Positions 35,237-44,124 of a DNA stretch of 64,000 bases are shown piece by piece (the first letter of the stretch is position 1; each line of letters starts with the position of its first letter). A program made the position numbers and the translations under genes. A model generated the notes under the pieces. The model ran no database searches. It was not told the origin of the DNA and was given only the letters and a program-made list of their open reading frames with translations. The DNA lies in NCBI RefSeq assembly GCF_035440685.1, contig NZ_DAORMW010000006.1; one strand, written 5' to 3'. The DNA is from Accumulibacter appositus (GTDB lineage Bacteria; Pseudomonadota; Gammaproteobacteria; Burkholderiales; Rhodocyclaceae).

Positions 35237-35992
35237 ATGGATCAGGATCTGCGGGAACGCCGCCGCGCCACCCCGGCGAACAGCCACCCGGACTACTGCG
35301 TCAGCCTCGCCCAGGGCACGGACGAAGTCCGCGAAACACAGCGTTTGCGCTACCAAGTCTTCGCCAGCGAGCTCGACGCCCGCGTGCAAGGCCGCATCCC
35401 CGGCCATGACAGCGATTTCTACGACCCCTACTGCCGACATCTGCTGGCTCGGGAAGCATCATCGAACAGACTCGTCGCCTCCTTGCGGGTTCTTTCGGCC
35501 GGTGCCGCAAACCGCGTCGGCAGTTATCATGCCGAGAACGTCTTCGATATCAGCCGCCTGCGGAAGCTGCGTCCGCGCATGGCTGAAGTCGGCCGCTGCT
35601 GTATCCATCCCCATTACCGCAAGGGCAGGATCGGTTCCCTGCTCTGGACAAGTCTGCTCGACCATCTGCTGAACCACGACCAGCACATCCTGGTCGGCTG
35701 CGTGGCGATCGGCATCGCCGACGGCGGAAAGCATGCGGCAAGCATCTTCCGCCAGCTCCGCCCGCAGCAGATGGCACCGATCGACTACCGCGTCTTCCCG
35801 CTTCATCGTTTGCCTGTCGAAGAGCTGGCCAACGCACGACCGGTCGTCATGCCGCCCTTGCTCGAGGACTACCTGCGGGTTGGCGCCTGGGTCTGCGGCG
35901 AACCGGCATGGAATCCCGACTTCAATACTGCCGACCTGATGCTGATGCTGCCGCTGTCACGCCTTACCCGACGCCAAGACCAGCGCCGATGA
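35237..35992 (+). CDS. OlsB-like GNAT N-acyltransferase
   Basis: The 251-residue protein matches the GNAT acyl-[ACP]-dependent acyltransferase family (OlsB / hemolysin-like). Family blocks are QRLRYQVFASELDARVQG, DFYDPYCRHLLARE, MAEVGRCCIHPHYRKG and a late LLEDYLRVGAWVCGEPAWNP. OlsB makes lyso-ornithine lipid, and paralogues make acyl amino acids; the acceptor here is unknown. The ATG has cggag upstream and replaces a longer open start. It overlaps the broken phosphoesterase gene by four bases, a pairing common in betaproteobacteria. Confidence 0.8.
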   Translation: MDQDLRERRRATPANSHPDYCVSLAQGTDEVRETQRLRYQVFASELDARVQGRIPGHDSDFYDPYCRHLLAREASSNRLVASLRVLSAGAANRVGSYHAENVFDISRLRKLRPRMAEVGRCCIHPHYRKGRIGSLLWTSLLDHLLNHDQHILVGCVAIGIADGGKHAASIFRQLRPQQMAPIDYRVFPLHRLPVEELANARPVVMPPLLEDYLRVGAWVCGEPAWNPDFNTADLMLMLPLSRLTRRQDQRR

Positions 35993-36882
35993 AAGTCCGC
36001 GCCATCTTCGTTTCGGATGTTCATCTCGGAACACGCGGCTGTCAGGCCGAACGTCTGCTCGACTTCCTGCGCGAGCATGAGGCCGAATACCTTTACCTGC
36101 TCGGCGACATCATCGACTTTTGGGCGATGAAACGGGGTGTCCACTGGACACCCGCACAGAATACGCTGGTGCAGAAGATCCTGCGCCGCGCGCGGCGGGG
36201 CGAGCGGGTTATGCTGGTTCCCGGCAACCACGACGAAGCCTTGCGCGACTACGACGGCGTCTCTTTCGGCGACATTCTGGTGCGCCGCGAACATATCCAC
36301 GTGACTGCCGAGGGTCGCCGTTTCCTGCTGCTGCATGGCGACCAGTTCGACCAGGTGACACGCTATCACCGCTGGCTTGCAGTCGTCGGCGATGTCGGCT
36401 AAGACGTCCTGGTGCGCGTCAATGGACTACTGACCCGGCTCCGTAGACTGCTGCGGCGGCAAGGCTACTGGTCGCTCGCCGGCTATGCCAAGGGCCACGT
36501 GAAACGTGCCGTTTCCTTCATTTTCGACTTCGAGGAGTCGGTGATCCACGCGGTGCGCGGGCGCCATCTCGATGGCGTCATCTGTGGTCATATCCACAGC
36601 GCGACGATCAAGACCCGCGACGGTCTGACCTATGCCAACTGTGGCGACTGGGTCGACAGCTGCACGGCGATCGTCGAGCATCTCGACGGACGACTCGAAC
36701 TGATCGCGGCCTGCGAGACGGCCGCTGCCGGGGCCGCCGCCGGACCTGCCGCGCCGCCGCCCCAAGCACAACAAACCCCTACGCTACCGCCACGATCGCC
36801 AGCGGCCCACACGCAATCGCCGACACCTGGCTTCCGCCCGGCAGCACCGCTGGCGGCCGCGCCGGTTTCGCGTCGCGCCTGA
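35989..36882 (+). pseudogene. LpxH-like metallophosphoesterase interrupted by an in-frame TAA
   Basis: The gene is a calcineurin-like phosphoesterase of the UDP-2,3-diacylglucosamine hydrolase type. Before the stop lie the metal motifs SDVHLG, YLLGDIIDFW, PGNHDEALRD and LLHGDQFDQVTR; after it, in the same frame, lies ICGHIHSATIK. Codon 138 is TAA (36400-36402), so the first product lacks the GHIH ligands. A GTG restart at 36412 could make only the second half. A single change (tac or tat to taa) restores a 297-residue protein. The C-terminal tail is long and Ala/Pro-rich. It is either a recent nonsense mutation or a sequencing error. Confidence 0.8.
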
Positions 36883-36949
36883 GTAGTTCATCGTCCCGAA
36901 ACAAACGGCGGCCATGCTGCTAGTCTTTCAGTCGGGAAAGAAAACGGAC

Positions 36950-37402
36950 ATGGATCTGATTTTATGGCGCAATGCGGAAGCCGAGGCGGCAACGGGAAAG
37001 ATCGCCGACAATAAACGCAAGCTTTCGGGACGCGGCGAGAAGCACGCAGAGCGCATGGCCGAGTGGCTGAAGAAGCAGGCCCTGCGCAAGATCCAGGTCT
37101 TTTCCAGCCCGGCGCGACGGGCCCGACAGACTGCGCAGGCCCTGGGCCTGCCCTACGACGTCAAGGGGCAGCTTGCGGTTGGCGCCGACGCCGCCGACCT
37201 GCTGGCCATCGCCGGCTGGCCGGACTACCATGGCACCGTCATCCTGGTCAGTCATCAGCCGGCGCTGGGCCGTCTGGCAGCGCTGCTGCTGTCGGGACAG
37301 GAAGCCGACTGGACGATCAAGCGCTGCGGCGTATGGTGGTTCAGCAATCGCGTTCGCCGCGACGAAACGCAGACCGTGCTGCGGGCCGTGGCCAATCTTT
37401 GA
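36950..37402 (+). CDS. sixA: SixA-like phosphohistidine phosphatase lacking the catalytic histidine
   Basis: This 150-residue member of the histidine phosphatase branch resembles SixA, which dephosphorylates phosphohistidine domains. Conserved features are SSPARRARQTAQALGLP and VILVSHQPALGRLAALLLSG. The essential RHG motif near the N-terminus reads LILWRNAEAE, with Asn at residue 8 where the phospho-accepting His belongs (aat instead of cat). The protein is therefore probably inactive, unless the base is an error. The start MDLILWR is family-typical. It lies just after the interrupted phosphoesterase gene and converges on the secretion operon. Confidence 0.8.
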   Translation: MDLILWRNAEAEAATGKIADNKRKLSGRGEKHAERMAEWLKKQALRKIQVFSSPARRARQTAQALGLPYDVKGQLAVGADAADLLAIAGWPDYHGTVILVSHQPALGRLAALLLSGQEADWTIKRCGVWWFSNRVRRDETQTVLRAVANL

Positions 37403-37414
37403 GCCAGGGTGGGC

Positions 37415-38092
37415 TCAGCGCCCTGGCAAGTTCTGCGAGGGGATCGGCGCAGCCGGCCAGCTGGCTGCGGGGGCGCCGTTCTGCGGGACGAACATCGGCG
37501 CTGGCGACAACGACGGCGGCTGCGGCTGCGCTGACAGCGGCGGAATAGCGGCCGGTGGCAGGCCGCCCTGAGCGGGCATCGCGCCGCCTACCGGGGCCAG
37601 CGGCCGGGCCATGAACACCCATTGCGAATAGCGCGTGGCCTCCTCGAAAGACTCGTTCTCCAGCGCGAAGTCGGCGATCTTGATCGGTTTCGCGTTCGAG
37701 AGACTATGCACGCCCATGATGCCGCCGCCCGGTGCGCCGACCAGGCCCCACTCGTTCTTGCCGGTGATCGGATCCGGATAGAGCTGCCGCAAATGGCGGC
37801 GCACGCCCGGATAGCGTGGGTCCCTGAGCAGGTCGGCGAGCGTCCCCGGATAACGGCGGTCGCCTGCCGGGCTGCTGTTCAGGTAGCTGGCAATCGCCTG
37901 CCGATACGCAGCTCCCACTTCGAGCAGCCGCTGTTCGGCTTCCCGCCGCTGCACGATGCTGCCGAGGGTCAGCGTAGCGCTCGCCGCCAAAGCCAGGATA
38001 GCGACCAGGATCAGCAGCCCGAGATAGGTGAAACCGTGCTCGCGGCGAGCGACACCAGCGTGCCACGGATGATCACGGGCCATGGCTACCAT
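37415..38092 (-). CDS. Pseudopilin-like protein with Pro-rich tail, last gene of the secretion operon
   Basis: The 225-residue protein has a type IV prepilin leader ending at G, then FTYLGLLILVAILALAASAT as the hydrophobic helix. The usual glutamate at mature position 5 is replaced by glycine (GFTYLGLL instead of GFTLIELL), as in minor pseudopilins of the GspK/tip type. The middle carries a GspG-like YPDPITGKNEWGLVG block. The end is rich in Pro, Ala and Gln. An ATG overlaps the previous stop; a second ATG three codons later is also possible. Exact position in the filament is unknown. Confidence 0.7.
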   Translation of the reverse strand: MVAMARDHPWHAGVARREHGFTYLGLLILVAILALAASATLTLGSIVQRREAEQRLLEVGAAYRQAIASYLNSSPAGDRRYPGTLADLLRDPRYPGVRRHLRQLYPDPITGKNEWGLVGAPGGGIMGVHSLSNAKPIKIADFALENESFEEATRYSQWVFMARPLAPVGGAMPAQGGLPPAAIPPLSAQPQPPSLSPAPMFVPQNGAPAASWPAAPIPSQNLPGR

Positions 38093-38481
38093 TCGGCGAA
38101 GGGCTGGCCGTCGCGGGCGGCCCCGGCGGCGCCGCTCTTGAGGTCATAGATGCGGCCCTCGACGCCCGCCGAATCGGGCGCGATCAGCTGCCAGGTACTC
38201 GAACTGCCGGTAATCGGATCGTAGGGCAGCGAGCGCAGATATTTTTCGCTGACCAGCTCGTCGAGGCTTTCCGGATAGCGCCCTTTGTCAGCGTAGAACT
38301 TGTCGATCGTGTCGCGTACCAGATGCAGATTCTCGCGCAGCACGGCCTCCTTTGAGACATCGATGCTGTTGAAGTATCTCGGCACGGCCAGAGTGAGCAG
38401 CAGAGTAATGATCGAGAGCACGACCAGTAGCTCGATCAGCGTAAAACCCTGCCCGTGCAGGCGCGGCTTGGCGCGATTCAC
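38086..38481 (-). CDS. GspG-like pseudopilin
   Basis: This 131-residue prepilin-like protein has a short basic leader and the canonical cleavage site GFTLIELLVVLSIITLL. DTIDKFYADKGRYPESLDEL and LRSLPYDPITG then match major pseudopilins of type II secretion. It would assemble in the periplasmic pseudopilus after cleavage by a prepilin peptidase encoded elsewhere. It lies four bases after the preceding pseudopilin gene. Confidence 0.82.
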   Translation of the reverse strand: MNRAKPRLHGQGFTLIELLVVLSIITLLLTLAVPRYFNSIDVSKEAVLRENLHLVRDTIDKFYADKGRYPESLDELVSEKYLRSLPYDPITGSSSTWQLIAPDSAGVEGRIYDLKSGAAGAARDGQPFAEW

Positions 38482-38485
38482 CGGT

Positions 38486-39052
38486 TCACCATTGCCGGTA
38501 GGGCACGCCGTTCAGACCGACGCCGGTCGATTTCGAGTACACATCGTATACGTCGTCGCCCTCACGAGGGTTATCCGGCCCGCTGGCGTAAGCGCGTTTG
38601 GCCCAGGTGTCGGCTGGTTGCAGCCGGCTATCCGGATGCAAGGGATCGCGGGGAATCCGCCGCAGGAAGTAGATCTTTCGCTGCTTGGGGTCGCGCAGAT
38701 CCACTTCTCCCTCGAGCAAGACCTGCAGATTGGCCGGATAACCGCTGTCGTTCGCCGCGGTCCTGATGCGACCTTCATCACCGGCCTTCTTGTACTGATC
38801 GATGGCGCTACGCAGTTCGCGCAATGCCAGTCTCAGCTCCTGCTCCTTGCCGCGCTGGATAGCGGTCTGCGCGACCGGCACGACGATCCCGGAGAGCACG
38901 GCGACGACGGCCAGGGTGATCAGCAGTTCGATCAGCGAGAAACCTTCGCCCCCACCTACTCCGCCCTTTCCACCTACTGCACGCACTCCAGCGCGGGGCA
39001 TGCCGATGCAAGGCGAGGAAATCGTCAGCCACTGTTCGACCGCTCCACTCAT
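38486..39052 (-). CDS. Pseudopilin with long leader
   Basis: This 188-residue prepilin-like protein has the cleavage motif GFSLIELLITLAVVAVLSG after an unusually long leader of about 35 residues containing a glycine-rich segment (GGKGGVGGGE). The mature part has LRELRSAIDQYKKAGDEGR and IPRDPLHPDSRL, as in GspG/GspH-like proteins. The ATG is six bases after the secretin stop. An internal ATG 17 codons later would give a shorter, more usual leader. Confidence 0.78.
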   Translation of the reverse strand: MSGAVEQWLTISSPCIGMPRAGVRAVGGKGGVGGGEGFSLIELLITLAVVAVLSGIVVPVAQTAIQRGKEQELRLALRELRSAIDQYKKAGDEGRIRTAANDSGYPANLQVLLEGEVDLRDPKQRKIYFLRRIPRDPLHPDSRLQPADTWAKRAYASGPDNPREGDDVYDVYSKSTGVGLNGVPYRQW

Positions 39053-39058
39053 CACTGT

Positions 39059-41467
39059 TCACTGGACAACCGTCAAGGGGTGGGCCGGCGGCAGCTTGGC
39101 CTTGATCGCCGAGCCGCCCAGGCCAACGGGAGCGATGGTAAGCAGCTCGATCCGCGAGTCGCCAGGCGCCACGGCACGGAAATTTATGGTCGCCACCACG
39201 TCCTGCGAGGTCGCGCCACCGGCACCCGAGCGGGTGCCGGTTAGCAGCACCTGGCCACCGGGATCAACGCGATAGCTGAAGCTGGTCTCGCCGCCATTCT
39301 GCCTGAGGAAGCCCCCTTCGCTGACATCGGCGACCTGCACGACGCGCGGATCGAAGGCGACCGCCAGCGGCAGGCTGACCACCGGCTGATCTGCCTGCAT
39401 GACCAGCTGCAGGGCAAAACTGTCACCGGTATTGAGTTGCGTCGGGCCTTGCCAGAGCAGTTGCGCCGCGCCAGCGGAGGAGACCGCCGCCTGCGTACTC
39501 GGGACATTCCGCGCCGTCAGGGGGCCAGCTGCCGACGCCGGCTGAGCGTCGCCGGCAGCGGCAGCCTGGGCCAGCGGACCAGCCTGTGCGGTGGCGCTAG
39601 CGGGCCCGCCAGCCACGGCCGCCGACGCGACCGGAGCGAGCCACGGCGCAACTGGAGGAAGCACCTCCGCCGCAGCGGCGGCCGCTCCCCGCGAAGCAGA
39701 CTGGCTGCGGAAGTTGCTCTCGGTGCCACCAGCAAACTCGGCGAGATGGGCCTCCGCGCGCTGGATGTTGCGCAGTACCCGCGGCGTGATCGAGAGCACG
39801 ATCTCGGTCTTGATTCCCTCGGCACGATGGCCGCCGAACAATCGACCAAGCACCGGAATATCGCCCAGGAAGGGCACCTTGTCGGCCGTGCGCCGGTCTT
39901 CGTCGCTGATCAGACCGGCGAGCAACTGGTTCTCGCCGTCCTTGAGACGGAGGACGCTGGTCGCCGTGCGCGTGCCGATGCGATAGGCGACGGTTCCCGA
40001 TTTGGTCTCCACCTGGTCAACGATGTTGCTGACCTCGAGAGTCACCTTGATGGCCACTTCGTTGTCCAGGTAGATCGTCGGTTCGATGTCCAACTTGAGG
40101 CCGACATCGATGTAGGTGATCGACTCGGAGACAAAACCTGTCGAGGTAGCCGTCGAGGTGATGTTCGGCACGCGCTCGCCGATCAGAATCTTGGCTTTCT
40201 CGCGGTTGCGGGCGCGAATCCGCGGGTTGGCCAGCAGGTTGACGTCGGAATCGAGCTGGTTGGCACGAATGATGACCGGACCGACGGTGGCACCGATGGT
40301 CGAGGAGTTGAGATTGCGCAGATCGTTCAAGGTCAGCTGGCCACCATCGGCCGACGGCAGCGGCGTCAGCGCCAGGGCGTTCGGCCAGTTGACCCCCAGC
40401 TCGCGAAGACGGGAACGCTTGACCTCTAGGATTTCCACTTCGAGCATCACCTCGGGCTCGGGCACGTCCTGCAAGGCAACCAGCTTCTCGGCCACCCGAA
40501 TCGCTTCCGGGGTGTCGCGAATCATCAGCAGATTCAGCTTCTCATCGACCACGACATCGCGGCTCTTGAGGATCGTCTTCAGGGTGCTGGCGACGGTCTT
40601 GGCGTCGGAATTCGCCAGATAGAAGGTCCTCACCGTCAATTCCTGATAGTCGCGCTGTTTGAGCGGGGTGTTCGGGTAGATCAGGATCGAGTTGCCATCG
40701 AGGACGCGCTGCTCGAGCTGGTTGGTAAGCAGCACCAGGTTGATTGCCGCCTCAATGGTGCTGTTGCGCAGGAAGATGGTGACCTTCTGGTCGGCGCGCA
40801 GATCCTTGTCGAAAACGAAGTTCAGCCCCGAGGTCCGCGAAATCACTTCGAAAACAGTCTTCAGCGGCGTGTCCCGGAACTCGATGGTGATCGGTTTGCG
40901 GTAGGCCACCGCCAGCACCGATTCCCTGGCGACGCTGGCAGAGCTTTCGTCGATAAGGCGCTGCAGTGACCGCGCCCGCGCGTGCTCCGGGTTGGCGGCG
41001 AGGATCTTGCGCAGTCCGGCCAGCGCCGCTTCGCCATCGGCCCGGCTCCAGGCGGCCAGCGCTTCGCTGTACAGGAGGTCGTGCCGGCGCGCCGCAGCCA
41101 CCAACTGCAGCCCGGTGAGCGCCCGCTCGTTGCCCGGTTGCAGCACCAGCGCACGCCGAAACGCGGCATTGGCAGCCTCGTAACTGGCCTCCGCCAAGGC
41201 CCGTTCGCCGGCATCAAGGCTGGCCTTGACGTAGCGTTCCTGGGCCCGCGCGTAGGCGATGCGATACTCGGCAGAGCTCGGTTCGAGCTTGATCGCCTCC
41301 TCTATCCGGGCCAGCCCAGCGTCGACCTGTTCAGCCGCCAACAGCTCCTGGCCTTCGGTAAATGCCGTCTGCGCGGCGCAAGCCGCCAGGAGCAGGGCAG
41401 CGGCCACGCTCAGGCAACAACTCTGCCAGCCTGCCGGTGCCCGCGGGCCCGACCTCTCCTTGCTCAC
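39059..41467 (-). CDS. gspD: Secretin (GspD/MshL/PilQ-like) lipoprotein with C-terminal cohesin-like domain
   Basis: This 802-residue outer-membrane secretin forms the exit ring. It has a lipobox (LLAACAAQ), TPR-like repeats (about 35-160), an N0/STN-like domain (ITIEFRDTPLKTVFEVISRT) and the secretin core. The core includes VMLEVEILEVKRSRLRELGV, then the VPFLGDIPVLGRLFGG signature. After an Ala/Pro linker, about residues 665-802 form a cohesin-type beta-sandwich (FALQLVMQADQPVVSLPLAV, then FDPRVVQVADVSEGGFL). The GTG start overlaps the upstream stop by one base. TPR plus cohesin on a secretin is seen in some environmental T2SS-like systems rather than in the classic E. coli form. Confidence 0.9.
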   Translation of the reverse strand: MSKERSGPRAPAGWQSCCLSVAAALLLAACAAQTAFTEGQELLAAEQVDAGLARIEEAIKLEPSSAEYRIAYARAQERYVKASLDAGERALAEASYEAANAAFRRALVLQPGNERALTGLQLVAAARRHDLLYSEALAAWSRADGEAALAGLRKILAANPEHARARSLQRLIDESSASVARESVLAVAYRKPITIEFRDTPLKTVFEVISRTSGLNFVFDKDLRADQKVTIFLRNSTIEAAINLVLLTNQLEQRVLDGNSILIYPNTPLKQRDYQELTVRTFYLANSDAKTVASTLKTILKSRDVVVDEKLNLLMIRDTPEAIRVAEKLVALQDVPEPEVMLEVEILEVKRSRLRELGVNWPNALALTPLPSADGGQLTLNDLRNLNSSTIGATVGPVIIRANQLDSDVNLLANPRIRARNREKAKILIGERVPNITSTATSTGFVSESITYIDVGLKLDIEPTIYLDNEVAIKVTLEVSNIVDQVETKSGTVAYRIGTRTATSVLRLKDGENQLLAGLISDEDRRTADKVPFLGDIPVLGRLFGGHRAEGIKTEIVLSITPRVLRNIQRAEAHLAEFAGGTESNFRSQSASRGAAAAAAEVLPPVAPWLAPVASAAVAGGPASATAQAGPLAQAAAAGDAQPASAAGPLTARNVPSTQAAVSSAGAAQLLWQGPTQLNTGDSFALQLVMQADQPVVSLPLAVAFDPRVVQVADVSEGGFLRQNGGETSFSYRVDPGGQVLLTGTRSGAGGATSQDVVATINFRAVAPGDSRIELLTIAPVGLGGSAIKAKLPPAHPLTVVQ

Positions 41468-42045
41468 TATGGCGATTCTCCGATTGATAGGGTCTGCGAC
41501 TGCTGCAGCGGCAGGTAGATCAAGGTCATGGTGGACGAGGTAATCGCCTTGACCCGGTAGTCCTTTTCCAGCTTCGCCCCCTGGCGAACAATGAACACCT
41601 GTTCGCCGCGCGCGAGGTAAGCCTCCCAGTGCCCGGCTTCGAGTTTTTTGCCAAGGTACACGAAGGGGAGCGGTGGTGCCATTGGTGCGAGCGGTTCTGT
41701 GGACCGCAGCGGCAGCGGCGGTGGCAGCGGCGTCCAGCTCAGCGACGGAAACAGGTCCCGGCTGGCACGCCCGTCGCCGCTGCCGGGAATCAGTTGCGCG
41801 CGCGGAATCAGTGCTGCAATTTCGGGATTCGCGTCCGCCTCGCCGACACGCGGCGATGACCGCGCCGAGCGGCTGTCGGCCGGTCTGCGGGCGGCCAGCC
41901 GGCTCTCGGAATCGGGTTCAGGTCGCGGCGAAGTCGGGGCAACGACTTCGCCACTCGTGCCGTCCGGCGGCGTCTTGTCGCCGAACAACGCCAGCCAGGC
42001 AGCGACCAGCAGCAACGCGAAGAGAAGCAGGCGACGGCGATTCAT
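41467..42045 (-). CDS. GspC/PilP/MshK-like inner-membrane secretion protein
   Basis: The 192-residue protein has one N-terminal membrane helix (LLLFALLLVAAWLALFG) and a Pro/Ser-rich linker. A small C-terminal beta-domain follows (PFVYLGKKLEAGHWEAYLAR, then QVFIVRQGAKLEKDYRVKAI). The position just before the secretin and the 'single helix, linker, small barrel' plan fit GspC/PilP/MshK proteins, which tie the inner-membrane platform to the secretin. Sequence similarity alone is weak, so the role comes mostly from context. Confidence 0.65.
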   Translation of the reverse strand: MNRRRLLLFALLLVAAWLALFGDKTPPDGTSGEVVAPTSPRPEPDSESRLAARRPADSRSARSSPRVGEADANPEIAALIPRAQLIPGSGDGRASRDLFPSLSWTPLPPPLPLRSTEPLAPMAPPLPFVYLGKKLEAGHWEAYLARGEQVFIVRQGAKLEKDYRVKAITSSTMTLIYLPLQQSQTLSIGESP

Positions 42046-42677
42046 CGTTGCGCCCGCTCCAATGCGCCCGTCGCGTTCACCGAGGCCGTACCGAGGCGCT
42101 GCGTCGCCCGAGCCTGCTGATGCCAGATGCTCAGGCGGACCTTGGCCTCGATCTCGTGGCGAGCGATTTCATCGCGCTTGAAGCTCAGTTCATCGACTGA
42201 AACGAAGGGCTGCGTGGCCAGGATTTCTTCGATCCAGCGGCGAATATCGGCATAGCGCCCACTCACCGGCACGGTCATCTGCAGGGTATCAAGCTGCGCC
42301 TGCGGATCACGGCCACGCTGATAGTCGGCGCGAGTACTCAGCAGCTGATGACTGGCCGCCAGGTCGAGCACCGCCTGGATAGTCGCCAGAACCTGAGCTT
42401 CTTCGGCGAGCACCGCGCGGAAGGCCTGGTAGTGGCGGTCGGACGTCGATTCCGGTGGCTCGGTCGGCTGCTCGCCGCTCGCCGCGCGCGCCTGCAAGGC
42501 GCGCAAAGCAGCCTGCTCCGCCGCCAGCTCGGCGTGCAACGCCGGCAGGAGTGTGCCCGCGACGACAAGCAGCAGGCAGAAGCCCAGGGTCAGAACCAGC
42601 CACCACGGCCCATGCCGGTGCAAGCCGATCTCGGCGCTCAGGCGCAGGCGGTCGACGAGCTGTGCGATCCGCCTCAC
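42042..42677 (-). CDS. PilO/GspM-like assembly platform protein
   Basis: The 211-residue protein has one membrane helix (WWLVLTLGFCLLLVVAGTLL), a coiled-coil segment (ELAAEQAALRALQARA) and a C-terminal ferredoxin-like part (LQMTVPVSGRYADIRRWIEE). This is the PilO/GspM plan. The GTG start overlaps the previous stop (gtga). It should pair with the PilN-like product encoded immediately upstream. Confidence 0.7.
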   Translation of the reverse strand: MRRIAQLVDRLRLSAEIGLHRHGPWWLVLTLGFCLLLVVAGTLLPALHAELAAEQAALRALQARAASGEQPTEPPESTSDRHYQAFRAVLAEEAQVLATIQAVLDLAASHQLLSTRADYQRGRDPQAQLDTLQMTVPVSGRYADIRRWIEEILATQPFVSVDELSFKRDEIARHEIEAKVRLSIWHQQARATQRLGTASVNATGALERAQR

Positions 42678-43273
42678 CGCTGCTCCCGCCGACGCTCGTG
42701 CGGCGCCACGCTGTCGATGGCCGGAGCAGCTCCATCCTCGAACAGCGCCTCGAAGCTGAAGCGCAGCGGTTGGTTGGGATCCCGGTCGTTGATTTCCTGT
42801 TTGCTGACCAGCGCCCGAGCAAAGGGCGCGGCCGCCCCCAGCGCGGCCAGGTAGTCGAGCATCCCCTGGTAATCCCTGGCCTCGGCGATGCCCTTGACCA
42901 GGTGCCGCCGGCCATCCGGCTCGATCTGCAACAGCGCGATGTCGGCGCTGACCACACTCTCGAAAGCGTCGAGCAGCGCCGGCCACGGCGTATTCAGTTG
43001 CCCGATGGCGGCGTTGATGGCCAGCACCTGCGCGGCAGACAAATGCAGCGGCAGACGCGGCAGCGGCGTCCGCGCGGCTACTTCCTCACGAGCCTCGGCA
43101 ATCGCCTGCGTGGTTTCTGCAAGCTGCCGTTCGAGCCGGAGTGCTTGCCAAACCAACGCAGCACCGGCAAACACCAGCAACGCGGCGAGGGCGATCAGTA
43201 TCGCCCGGCTGCGCGCGGCCAAAGGCTGATGCCAGAGCGGACGAACGACGAAGTCGATGCTCAGGCGCCGCAT
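42674..43273 (-). CDS. PilN/MshI2-like assembly platform protein
   Basis: The 199-residue protein opens with MRRLSIDFVVRPLWHQP, a PilN-like cytoplasmic lead. A membrane helix (AILIALAALLVFAGAALVWQ), a coiled coil (LRLERQLAETTQAIAEAREE) and a small periplasmic domain follow. In PilM-N-O systems the lead peptide docks on the PilM-like protein, here encoded by the overlapping upstream gene. Assignment is by topology and operon order. Confidence 0.7.
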   Translation of the reverse strand: MRRLSIDFVVRPLWHQPLAARSRAILIALAALLVFAGAALVWQALRLERQLAETTQAIAEAREEVAARTPLPRLPLHLSAAQVLAINAAIGQLNTPWPALLDAFESVVSADIALLQIEPDGRRHLVKGIAEARDYQGMLDYLAALGAAAPFARALVSKQEINDRDPNQPLRFSFEALFEDGAAPAIDSVAPHERRREQR

Positions 43274-44124
43274 GACTGCCCCCCGGCAAGCGCCAACTGC
43301 GCGGCTGTAGAGCTGCCGGCCCCGGTTGACAGCCCGCCAAGCAGGTGTGTCGTGTGAATCGTCCGCGATTCGAGGCCGGCGATGCGCGTCGCCGCCGGTA
43401 ACCAGGCGGCCGCGCCCGCCCACAATAGCGACTGCGGCTTGGCGTCCGGATGCGGATGGCGCAGTCGTTCCTGGGCGAGCAGGGTTTCCAGCGCCGAGAG
43501 CTCCGGCGCGCCGGACAGGGCCAGGCTACGCACACTGGCGATCTGGTCCTTGCAGGTATTGAGCAAGCTCAGCGTGTGCCCGAAGCCGACCAGCAACCAG
43601 CCGTCGATCGGAATCGATGCACGCAGGACATTGCAGACGCGGACCAAGGCCGGCGTCAGCGAATCGAGCCGCCAGGAACGCGCCTGTGCCCACTGCTCGA
43701 GCGCCTGACAGAGCGCTCGCGGCAGCGCGCAGACGATGAACGGGGAACTCGCATGCCAGTCGCCAACCAGCCGCCAATGCTCGGCCGACTCGCCATAGAG
43801 CGCTGCAAAACGGGCTGCCGCAGTGGCACGCAATTCGCGCAGGCTTTGCGCGCCGCGTGGCGGCCTGACAACGAAACTCCTGGCCAGGCCGTCGTCAAGC
43901 GTAACGCTCACGGTCTGGAAGTGCGCGTGCGACGGTGCCGCTTGCAGCGCTGGCAGTGCCGCGCACAAGGCCGCGCTGGCCGCCGCCTGCGGCGCCGTCG
44001 CCGGGGCGACAGCCAGATCAGCGAGGAGCCGCGGGACGTCGGTGCCCGCTTGCGGCTCGGCCAACAGAGCGAGGTCGGTGGCGCTGCAGCCAAGCAGCAG
44101 TCGCCTAGCCTGAAAGCGTGACAC
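43261..44124 (-). CDS. PilM/GspL-like actin-fold protein, divergent
   Basis: This 287-residue cytoplasmic protein lies between the ATPase and PilN-like genes, where PilM or GspL/MshI is expected. It has no membrane helix. Segments such as WRLDSLTPALVRVCNVLRAS and DGWLLVGFGHTLSLLNTCKD recall the degenerate actin fold, but nucleotide motifs are not obvious. The start overlaps the ATPase gene by 20 bases. The function is inferred from its place in the operon. Confidence 0.6.
   Translation of the reverse strand: MSRFQARRLLLGCSATDLALLAEPQAGTDVPRLLADLAVAPATAPQAAASAALCAALPALQAAPSHAHFQTVSVTLDDGLARSFVVRPPRGAQSLRELRATAAARFAALYGESAEHWRLVGDWHASSPFIVCALPRALCQALEQWAQARSWRLDSLTPALVRVCNVLRASIPIDGWLLVGFGHTLSLLNTCKDQIASVRSLALSGAPELSALETLLAQERLRHPHPDAKPQSLLWAGAAAWLPAATRIAGLESRTIHTTHLLGGLSTGAGSSTAAQLALAGGQSCGA

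Noticed and set aside
36400..36402. Recoding (readthrough) of the TAA in the phosphoesterase
   Set aside because: TAA is the most efficient stop and there is no stimulatory structure evident; mutation or sequence error is simpler.
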